From Lytechinus variegatus (lineage: Eukaryota > Echinodermata > Echinoidea > Temnopleuroida > Toxopneustidae), in assembly GCF_018143015.1 (NCBI RefSeq), contig NC_054755.1:6937124-7001123 (forward strand): 64,000 bases of DNA. The letters are read 5' to 3'. The first letter of the stretch is position 1. Every line of letters starts with the position of its first letter. A program made the position numbers and the translations under genes. Shown here one piece after another: positions 47,501 to 59,500 of the stretch. Under the pieces are notes generated by a model that was given only the letters and a program-made list of their open reading frames with translations, ran no database searches and was not told the DNA's origin.

Positions 47501-50500
47501 TCCACTTTTATTTTTATTTTTTTTTTTAGCAATTTCAGGTCTGCATATGCACCTACGAAAGGTTGCGTAATTTCGGAACTGCGTACCCGAGGGTCACAAT
47601 TTTGGTCTTTAGGCCACCGCAAACCTTACGACTTATCGCGATCCGATTTTGGAACAAATCACATTTCGCTTATTTTCTGAAAATGTGAATGGAACATATC
47701 ATTTTATCTGAGGTTAAAATTAATTGACAAAATACTAATATAACCATTTTGAAAGATTGCAATCCTTTATTTTGGAGTAAATGCAAAATAAGTTTCAAAT
47801 CGTAGCCAATCGTACGACTGCTGTGACGTCATTACGACTAGATATTGAATTTGCTTTTACTCTAAGAAGGATGATAGCATAGTAACAGATTTGAACGGAA
47901 GTATTCGTACGATGGTTTAGAACATTACACAGGAAGATATTCCATGCCTCAATATTAGCATCAAATTCTACTAGGTTTTATTAAAAAATAGGGTCGCATG
48001 ACCAATCGTTAGGTGTGCGGTCGACTTTTAACGTTGCGCGAGACTTGAAGGTAAAAAGTTAGCGAGCGACGCGTTGAAAAAAATTGCGCGGCGGATTTAT
48101 CGCGAAAATGTGGGTTATGAGTGTATGTTTACAATAAGAATACTGTTTCGCCTGACGGCAATCTTTTTTTCTCTCTCTCTTTTTGTATTTGAATCGAGTT
48201 GAAAACAGAAATACAAAAACTGTGTTAGCCTTTTTGAAGTCATTAAAATAGGTCTTTTCTCTGGTAAGCATGGTAAGAGGATGGAGACGAAAAAGTCGTA
48301 GGGAACACTTTCTTTTACTTTAAATGACTTCTATCATACAAATACAGTGAAAATATATTTATAATAGTTAAGATACTATTGGCAATATTGATGCAGTCAC
48401 AGTGCGTGGGGGAAGTTTAATTAGAATATGAGGGAAACAGGATTTCTGTTTACAATTTTAATCCATAGATAGGTATAATTTTTACCTTGTTTTCATGATT
48501 TATTTCAGGGACTGTATGATCGTATCTTATTTGAAGGTGATTACGAGTATGTACTGTGGTGTCGTGGTTTTCTCCTTCATTGGCTTCGTAGCGTACACCG
48601 AGGGAATCCAAGTAAATAGTGCTGTAGAATTAGGTAAGTCATACCTGAACGTAAACACCTGGACATACACAGCTGAACGTTTACACCTGAACGTAATCAC
48701 CTGGACGTACACAGTTGAACGTTTACACCTGTACGTAAACACCTGGACATACACAGCTGAACATTTACACCTAAACGTATAAACACCTGAACGTAAACAC
48801 CTATTGCATGAAACTTTTTCCATAAAAAAACACTCTGGCAAATAAACAAAAAAAACTCAGGCAAAATGAATGATGCCATTGAAATTTACACATTAAAGAC
48901 TATGGCAAAAAAATGCCAGAGTTTTTTTTTTATGGCAAAAGTTTTATGCAACAGGTCCCTGAACCTTTACACCTGAACAAACACACTTTAATGTACACAT
49001 CTGAACGTTCATTCTTAAAGATTCACACTATGTGGCCCGTTTCATGAAAGTTGTCTTTCTTCGACAGTTACCATAGCAACAGTCAGAGGCCAGTGCTTCT
49101 TAGCCAATCAAAACTAAGGATTTCACTGAAATAGTCAGCACTGACCATTTAGTCAGCGCTGACAACTTTGATGAAACACCCCCAGAACATTTACACCTGG
49201 ACATACACAGCTGAACGTGTACACCTCAATGTAGCCTCCACACCTTAGCATTCACACCGCAGGGGCGGATCCAGGATTTTGAAATAGGGGGGGCGCCAGC
49301 GGCGAGGGAGCGAAGCGACCGAGCGGGGGGAGGGTGTGGGAGGGGGGATACCCCCCTCCCACGGCAAGGACTTTTTCAAAAAATCATGTCCAAAAGTCGT
49401 ATTTTGAGAGCACCTTTAGAAGAAAAATGCACACTTAAATCACTGTAACTTCATGAATAAAAGACACATACTGACTCATTTAGGAGCTGGTTTCCAGTCA
49501 CACACCGTATAAGCGGTCATTCAAAACATACATTTGGCAAAGGCTCTTCACTTGCTTGCATCGTGTGATTGAAACGTCAAATTTAAATGATACGAAACTG
49601 AGACTTGTAATCGATATATTGTAATCAGCAAACCTATAGATTATCAAACATTAAAAATGGGGTAAGGGGGGGGGTTAATGTCACAATTTCTACTTTTTAA
49701 CAATACACAATGTGTCCTCGGGACGTTTTTCCCCAGCACGAAAGTATTTTTATTCTCCCCCAACCCCCACCCCCCCCCCCCGTCACATAAAATCTTCGCT
49801 CCTTACGCTGACATATAGCTGCCTATACACAGCAAACGCGGAGTGGGGTCGACTGGTGATTGAGAATATACAATTTTGCTCCTTGATAATAATTCGTTGG
49901 AATGATTGCTTCGGCGAAACTTAGTTGGGGCGCCCTGGATAATATGCCTCTGAATCTACCAGAAAGTGTAAAAGTTAGTTTACATTAAATACAAATATGT
50001 CTGACCTATACAGTGGCGTACCGTGGGTCACGGCATTGGGGGGGCACCAGCAAAAATTTTGAGTCACTTCGTGAGCGCGCGAAGCGCGCCCAGTTGCCAG
50101 GTATACTGACCTAACAGAGACATTTTAAGGACAGTGCCATTAAACGGATATTCAGACCTAAATAGGGACATTATAATCAGTCTTTTGTAACCATAATACG
50201 TACCTGTCTCGCTAAATAATGCGAGCGCGAAGCGCGAGCTGAAATTTTTTTAAATATTGACTCTCCAAACAGGAAGATTTTAAGGACTATATTTTAGGAA
50301 TCCATTAAGAGTATACACATCTCACCATAGTCATCTAATGCGATTGCCCATAAGCGCTTGCTTATTTTGTTAGAATTACATCTAAACATGCTTTATGTGC
50401 ATAATTAAAGCACTTGTAATCATGATTAACATACACATCTCACTAATCAAATCTTGCGAGCGCGAAGCGCAAACTGAAAATTTAGGGAATTCAGACCTGA

Positions 50501-53500
50501 AGGGGGGCATTTTAAGGCTTATTATTTTGTAGGAATTCACGAAGACCATACGTAGTTCACTAACCAAATGATGCGAGTGCGAAGCGCGAGCTGAAAATTT
50601 TTGATATTCAGATCAGAAAAAGGGACATTTTAAGGACTGATTCTACGAATTCATGGAGAGCAGACATATTACACAAAGCCACTACTGCGAACGTAAGCAC
50701 GGACAGGAAATGATTTATATTAAGACCTTAAATGGGGCCATCACTTTTAAGTAGTCATGAAAAAGAAGCACACTATTGTACATAAAACAATAATAACTCG
50801 AAGTGCGAGGAAATACATTTGGCAGTTTGTTGTATATTTACTTGAAAACGGGAGGTTTTATAGTATAACAGGATTATATATCTCGGTAAACAGACAATGC
50901 GAGCACCAGGAACAATGAAGACATAGGCCCTATGCAAATTATGTTTCATAAAGTTGTGAAAAGAAATGTTTCTTATGTAATATAACATAATTATGATATA
51001 ATATAACATTATAATGAACAATAATGTCTTCTTTTCCATTACGTTTCTCTCCCTTTCTTCCTCTTTTTCTCCTTTTCCCCGGTTTTTTTTTTTTGGTCAG
51101 CCGATTGGGGGGGGGGGGGGGGGCACGTGCCCCCCATGCCCCCCGTAGTTACGCCACTGGACCTATACATTTCAGTGAAAACCCCGGGGAGGCCACTTCC
51201 ATTCACGAGTGGATACCATGCGCGACCATGGGGCCTCGAAAAGCACCCTAAACACGTATCTTCCATATTCTGAAAATGCACCCCTTATTAATATTGATGT
51301 GTGAAACCCTATCCTTAACAAGTATTGGAATTTTGGAAACAAAACGATACTCTTGGCAAATATTCCCTGAAATGAACCCCTAAACAAGAACAGGAATGTT
51401 TTATTGTTATGGGTCCTTCGGTCGTCGGCTTTACCTTATTTGGTTTAGTGCGACCCCTAAACATGTAATTTTCCTAGCGAAATAGATACCCTTTTTTCAT
51501 TATTTTTGTATTTTTGACACCCTTTTCACGCCCTATCGTGAAAAGGACATCCTTTTTACGTGTTTTTTGGTCGCGCATGGTATCCACTCGTCAATGTAAG
51601 TGCCCCCCCCCCCGGGGTGAAAACGTACATGACCATGGCAGAATGATAATGCTGCGCACGTGGCGCCCGATATAGGGCTTCATCTTTGAGTGAAGAATAA
51701 TCTCGGGGATAGACATTATCATTCGCATCGTTGACACTTTTTCTCGCGATCTGTTACTTACAATTTACATGTATTTGCCATAAAGACGGACAAACGCATG
51801 TTACAAAAAACACAAAATTTCGGGAAAAAATGATATCCAATCCAACATCTTCACACTGGTCACTGCACTGCAACTCCCGATTACAAGTGGTGCAACTTTC
51901 CAACCAATCGACTTGCGCGCCCTGGAATTCCGGAATTTACATATTGCAATACAGTATGACAGAGGTGCATTTGTGCGAACACAAAGGCCATGAGCGTAAG
52001 TTAAAATATAGTTTTGACTAGATCTAGCCCTTGAAATTGACTACATTGTACCAATCCAGTAAATATAACCATCAAAAAAAAAAAAAAAAAAAAAAATCCG
52101 GCGAAAATAGGGGGGGGGGGGGGGGGGGGCGCGCGCCCGGGGCGCCCCCCTCTGGATCCGCCACTGACACCTGAACATACACAAATGAACGTTCACACCA
52201 GAACGTCTGCACCTGATATACATACGTATACAACAGTACTGGGGAGCGTTTCATCAATATTTTCACCTGACAAGTGGTCAGATCTGACATCTTTCCATGA
52301 ATTTGATTGGCTGAGAGGCGCTGTTCCTATGGTAACTGTCGGGTAAAATGGGACTTGTCTGATAAAACGTCCGACAAGTTCTTTCATGAAACGCCCCCCC
52401 AGAACGTCATATTGATGTTCCCACCTGACTGTACACACCCGAACTATTTTGCAATCTCGTTTCTTGCATGATATGTTAAAGGACAAGTCCACCCCAACAA
52501 AAACTTGATTTGAATAAAAAGAGAAAAATTAAACAAGAATAACACTGAAAATTTCATCAAAATCGGATGTAAAATAAGAAAGTTATGGCATTTTGAAGTT
52601 TCGCTTATTTTCAACAAAATAGTTATATGAACGAGCCAGTTACATCCAAATGAGAGAATTGATGACATCACTCACTATTTCTTTTGTATTTTATTATATG
52701 AAATATTTTTATTTTCTCGTCAGTATCATGTCAAATGAAGTTTCATTCCTCCCTGAACACGTGGAATTCCATTATTTTAACATTTTGTGCTTCAGGTAAG
52801 GAGGTCCTAATCGTCAAATTCATAAAAATTGAAATATTGTATAATTCAAACAATAAAAAACAAAAGAAATAGTGAGTGAGTGACATCATCGACTCTCTCA
52901 TTTGGATGTAACTGGCTCGTTCATATAACTATTTTGTTGAAAATAAGCGGAACTTTGAAATAACTTATTTTACTTCCGATTTTGATGAAATTTTCAGCAT
53001 TGTGCTTGTCTAATTTTTCTCTATTGATTCAAATCAACATTTTTCTGAGGTGGACTTGACCTTTAAAGAAAAAAAATAGTCTACTGGGATGTGTAATATT
53101 TTTTTTTTTTGGCCTCTATTAGAGGATTTATTAATATCAAAATCAGGGTTTACACAATAAGTCACATTCAAATCAAAGGTTACACAATCATAAATCATGA
53201 AAAATATAAGTATTATTACAATAATTACAAAGTCATATCTACGTTACATAGGTTTTCTTACATGAATCGTAACAAGCTCTTGGGCAGTTCATCTCTTTTT
53301 TTGGTCTTTTTACTAGCAATGTTGTACATTTCTATCCGTTTTTTAATTTCTTTTATAAATACATGTTTCAAAACAAAATTTCTTTTTTCGATTCCTGATT
53401 TGTTTCTATCCAAAATAACTTTATATATTGACCAAAATGCAATAGTTACAAAGGTATTTGTTTTACTATCACTTTCAACTTTAAGTAACTGCTTGATGTT

Positions 53501-56500
53501 TGCTTCCACTTTTACATTGTAAACTTCTCGCAAAATAATTTTGATATATTTGAAAAAGGATTTATTTACTTCACAGTCAATAAAAGCATGTATAATATCT
53601 TCTTTAACCTTGCATGTTGGACACAAATCATCTGTTGCAAAATTCCATTTGAACAGGTTACTTCTTACTGGTAAGAGATTATATAATAACTTAAGATTGA
53701 ACTCTCGTAATTTATTTTCTCTAACTTGAATAAGATTATTTTTGAATACATTTGCCCAATTTACATTAATATCAAGTTTGTTCTCCCAATGTAAACAGCA
53801 TTTATTGGTGAAAGTATTTTTTGAGGGAAACAGGTTATATATAGTATTACTACTCAGATCACTGATGCATTTCAAACTTTTTCCAATCATTACCTGGGGA
53901 GCAATAAAACCATGAGGTCGGATAGTGATGCCACTATTATCGCTCAAACTTTTTATTCAAATTGCTGGTATTGCCTTTTTTAATTTTGTAGAGTCGAAAA
54001 TAACAGTATTTTTACTTCTTTTTATATCGATCTTTCTCTGAATGTTTTCCATTGGTATGTAACCATTTCTACCAATAATATCTGTTAAGTAAACTTATAC
54101 CACTTCTATACCAGTCTTTATAAAATAAAGATTGGTTATCAAATATTATATGTTTATTATGCCAAAGTATTTGATTTCGAATATCATTACAGTTAGGGTT
54201 AGACATACACGCATCTTTCAATGTGGTAACAGTTCTAAAAATTTCCCAGGCCTCCAATATTTCTTTGTAAAAAGTTGGTATTTTCCTTTCGTTTATAATT
54301 TTCAGTGTTTTAATATTGAAATTACAATTTAAAAGGAACGAGATACCAATATGAACACATTTTTTTCCATATTTCTGTTTTGTCATGTGTAATATTAACA
54401 TCCGTGAGCGGTATAGCCCCATGATGATTTTGAAGTCACCCGACCATTTACCATATCCCCTCATCAAATTATGATGGCGTCACCCTTATAATGAAGGAGG
54501 GTAGCAGAGTGTGGGTTTTAAATATTAACTGATTTTCAACATTTTCAAAGATGCTGCTTAAAAGCTCACATGCACGCAGACGAAAATAAATGGACCTTAT
54601 CTGCGTGAAGTATTATATCCTTCTAAATGCGCTCTACAGTGCGTCCCAGAAAAAAACAAAACGAGGTTTATCATGATTTATTATAACTTAATCAAAAATA
54701 CAATAGATAAATGACCTACATTGTAAAGTTTAGAATCTCCACTTTCATCTGAAATTACTTAGATTATTTCTCATTCACACATGAGTGAGCAAAACAATTT
54801 GAAGAGTGGATACCAAAAAGTCATCTGGCGGGCTGTATCTGGCTTTCAAAAAGAAAACCACATTTTCAAAAAGTTCAATATCTGCTCTTTAATTTGATAC
54901 CTTAATTACAGAAAATGGTCAGGAAATAAAAAAGTTCTGGTTATTTGAAATAAGGCTTGAATTTCAATAATTTCATAAAATGAAGAGGTTTTACAGGCAA
55001 GCGTTCAAACTCACTCGACACTCCGTTTTGTTGACGATCAGCCATGCATTTAGTCTTTTGTTAACCATGCGATAGTTTTTGTGGGAAACCGATAAAAACA
55101 CGTTTATTTAATGAAATTATGGAAATACAAGCATTGTTTCGAGGGAACATAACTTTTTTACTTCTTTACCATTTTTGTGCTTAAGGTATCAAATAAAAGA
55201 GCAGATATTGAACTTTTTAGACATGTGATTTCCTTTTTGAAATTCAGATACCACCCGCCAAATAAGTTTTTGGTATCTTTTTTTCAAATTGTTTTTGCTC
55301 ACTCACGTGTGAATGAGGAATAATCTAAGTAATATCAGATGAAAGAGGAGATTCTAAGCTTTACATTGGTAGCAGGGGCCGCGGAACCCAAAACCGTGTA
55401 CAAAAACGTAAAAATGACCATATGATTGTGATTTTTAGCATGGTCAGCCCCCCCCCCCCCCCCCCCCACTTTGGCTCAGCCTTCCCACTTTGAAACCGTT
55501 CCGCGGCCCCTGGGTAGGTCATTTGTCTATTGTATTTGTGATTAAATTCTGATAAATCGTCGCTTAATCTCGGTTTCGTTTTTTTCTGGGACGCACTTTA
55601 TATTTACTCTTCCTTTTAATGTCCATTCCCAAAAAAAGATATTATGGACGTCATAATTTAAGACATTACCTTTTTGTATGTTATATTTGGCCCTATATTA
55701 TTAAGTATTTCAGAGTAGAAAAATTAATATCTCTCGTTGAATTAATTTGGTTTAATTCAATTAAGCATGAAACATAATTCATATTTTTCTCTCATCAAAC
55801 TTCGATCTGTAAACTATGTCATGGATGTACTTTATTTGATATCATATTTTAATCTCACCTTGTTTTTCTCTTACTGAAGGTGTCAACCTGATGTTCTCGG
55901 TCTTTCCTCATGCCTTTTCTCATATTGCTTCGTCACGAGTCTGGTCATTTTTATTCTTTCTTGTTCTTCTGAACATTGGTCTAAACATACAGGTACGTAA
56001 GACACAGTCAAGATATTTCAGGATTTATCACAATTTATTTCATTTCCAACAAGAAAACCGAATAAATTTTACAGAGAAAATTATGCAAAGGCCCGCAAAA
56101 GTATTTGTGCAGATAGTTTTATATAAATAGGAAATTACATCATAACAGAGGAGAAGATGATATTAGCAGCCAACAGGATCTTGAACAGTGTTAACCCTAA
56201 ACTGACCGGGGGGGTGTTGAATCAACCCCCCCCCCACATTTTCTACGATCATTCCGACGCGCGATTTTTTTTACTGCGCCACTCACAGGCCCGTATTTAA
56301 AGTTGTGGTTTAAGTATGGCAAGCCGATTGTTACATAAACTACTAACCGTAGAGATATCATACTTTAGCTCATTTTGCTCTCAAATCATTCATAATTGTC
56401 TAGGAAGTATAAAAAGATTATTGTCTTCACCATCGATGAATCAGGAAAGAGCACAGTAAACATAAGAAACATACAACTTAATAAAAAAAAAAATGATACT

Positions 56501-59500
56501 TTTGGCTTCCTATACTTAAACCATAACTTTAAACCTGAGTTTAAGTTAAACCCGACTTCAGAATACAGGCCACAGAGTTTATACTTTAAAGTCTCGCGCA
56601 TCTTTTGAGACCAAATTAACGACGCTCGGGACCTCGGGTACGCGGTTCCGAAATTATGCAACATTTTGTAAGTGCATGTCAGACCAAAATGTGTTCCAAA
56701 AGGTGGTTTTGTGTACAAAGTCAAAGCAAATTGAGTTTTCTCATCTTATTCATAAAAATATGATTATTTGTACTTTAAACAGCTGAAATCTATTGATTTT
56801 AGCATGATTATGCTTCAAAAAGGTTGTGCAATAAATCTGGTGAAAAACAAAGAAAAACAAAAGGTTGAAAAACAAGGAAATACATAAGAAATTTATAAAA
56901 CAATAAAATACATAGGAAATTGATTTCCAAACCGAAGATTTTTTCAATAGCGGTTGTTAAATAAGAATGCTACAAAGAATGTTTTTTACCAAAAATTAGC
57001 ATTATAGGAGCTTTATTTAGTGAATTAGAGCAAAGAGTATGATTTATGCATAAATAAGCATAATTAATTTATATAAAATAAAATCTCATTATTTTGGAAA
57101 ATTTTACCATACAGCCTTGTAGATTAGATCGCACACTACCAGCATGCAAATTTTTGCGGCGCTCGCGCGATCTGCGGCCGAAATCTCGGGGGGGGGGGGG
57201 GGTTGAATCAACCCCCCCCCCACCTGGCCACAGAACAGCCAAAAAAGCCCAGGCTAGTTCGGGTTAAAACTGACACCAATTGGTGTTTCTGGAAGACCAC
57301 ACCGTGACGTGTTAGAATTACACCGTTGAGATTAAACATAACGCCAAGAGTATATAAAGTATAAACAACCAAAAGGGTTGAACTAACGAAAAAATAAAAG
57401 AACACCGGGGTAAAAATGTAAAATGTATAGTGTCGCCGTGGTCGGTCCTTTATCACAACCACTTGTACACCGAGGAAGCGTTTCATGAAAGACTTGTAGG
57501 ACGTTTTATCTGACAGTTACCATAGGAACAGTGCCTCTCGGCCAATCGAAATCAAGGAAAGGGGTCAGATTTGACAACTCGTCCGACAAACATGTTTATG
57601 AAACACCCCGGGTGTTGGAAAAGGCAAGGATGAAAATGAATACTATGACAGCTTTGTATATTCTAATCTTTCTGCGCTTCTTATTCCAGCTCGTCACAGT
57701 CAAAGCATTCGTTGCCTCTCTCACTGATATTGTCCCTGTCTGGATGCGGATACGGTATTACAGAGAACTGCTTGTTTTAGGGGTCTGCGTAATTAATTTC
57801 TTGATCGGCCTCGCTCTTGTGACGAAGGTAAGATTTCCTGAATGAAAAGAGGTGGGGTATTCTTGATTGGAAGGCTCACAAATTACTACAAAATAATTTT
57901 CATTTTCTATTTAAGGGCATGGATACGTGGTAACCTGGTGATTCTGCCCAATGCCACCAGAGTTTGCCGGCAAAAAATGAAAAATATATAAAATGAGTTA
58001 TTGAAAATAGATTATTGAATTTTTTATCATGTTTTATTTTATTTTAAATCTGACTCCAACATTAATATCTATTATATGTCACAAGCCCATACGAGGTTTT
58101 TCTCTTTATAAGAGGGTTCCTATTTGTTTATTTTTTTTTTACAGAAAGTTATGTCCTAAAGATTCCGAGCATGGGAAAGAATGGGAAAATGAAATCTCTC
58201 AAAGTGTGATAGTGATCTTAAAAAGCTATCACATTTTTAAATTTCTCCTTCTTTAGAGCTACTTTTTTTAAGGGGTGTCGGATATGAACCCCACCCCTTT
58301 GTACAGGCTGGGAAGCCAAAGTTGAGTTTATAAATTATGGAACCCATGCGGCTAAATTGTCATGTTGTATCATTTTGAGCAAAAGTAATAAAGTTGGCCT
58401 GGTGGGTGTTTCATAAAGCTGTGTGTAAATATATAGAGCGATTTTAAAAACGATTGGTTTTCTTTTCTTGTAGTAAATGGTAACAGGTATTATTTAATTT
58501 GCGATGGTTCCAGGTTCACCAGACGTTCTTAAAATCGCTCTTGACATACGAATAGCTTTAGGAAAGGCCCCCTGGTGGTGCTGAATACAATATCTAGGTC
58601 CGGTTATATTCAGTGATTTCTCATCTTTAAGGGGTGTGAATTATGTTTGCACCACATGAAAATCCACACTCCTTGACCATGTTTTGATATCTTTGTATCT
58701 TTCTACAGGGAGGTTGGCATGTCTTTGTATTCTTCGACTTTCATGGGTCTGGCCTACTGACCCTCACTTGGATCTGTCTTTACGAGAGCATTGCAATTGG
58801 ATGGTTCTATGGTAAAAACTGTTCCCTAAAATTGTGTTAAGACTGTCTTGAAATTTCATCAGTCTTCAAGCGCAGACACTTTTCACATAATGCATAAGGG
58901 TGTGTGTGGGGGGGGGGGGTCTGATGAACGATATAAGATTCACTCATCATATGGCTGCTTCTTTACGCTACTATTTTTTTTTTTTTGGGGGGGGGCTTAC
59001 TCAGTTGTCTGCACAATAGTCTACTCTTAACCCTTTGGTATCATTTGTTACCTGTACAATTTGAGTCTGTGCTTGCAGAGCGAAGCGAACAAATAAAAAG
59101 AATCATTTAAAAAATAAATGTTTAGATTTAGACAAATAAAATCATATTTCACCGTGTCCCCTTTTTTCCCCTTTTTTCTATTGTCGGGAAACTTTTTTAA
59201 GGGGGTGGGGGTGATGCCCCATCCTCAATCTATACGCCTGACTGAATGTGCTTCTACCAAATATATTCTGTTAAATGGGCGATTCCATACCTGTCATACG
59301 GGGCATTTTGACAACAATTTCTAGTTTCCTAGCCGAGTGCTTGAGCAATATTCTTTTTGGTCAATGATGAAGCTATAGTGGGTAGTCATGTGAAAAACTA
59401 ATAACCAACACACACAAAAAAAATGATTATGGTTAAATCATAGGTGAAAATGTTGTGTGTCGTACGGGACGCAGAGATGTCCCGTACGACACGCAACATT

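Larger units (their letters stand above)
49260..52166. mobile_element. Candidate composite hAT insertion (CAGGGGCGGATCCAG ends)
   Basis: The left end CAGGGGCGGATCCAGGATTT and the complement of the right end, CAGTGGCGGATCCAGAGGGG, match at 13 of the first 15 bases, and both abut the minisatellite. It holds complete nested elements at 50011-51159 and 51183-51617. No 8-bp duplication could be matched, so the two ends may belong to different insertions. Confidence 0.5.
48645..52445 (+). repeat. ACACCTGAACGT minisatellite, broken up by insertions
   Basis: Units such as ACCTGAACGTAAACACCTGG with ACATACACAGCTGAACG occupy 48645-48800, 48960-49030, 49193-49259, 52167-52240 and 52401-52445. The gaps are filled by MITEs and hAT-like elements. 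It starts 12 bp after SLC6 exon 8. Confidence 0.82.
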
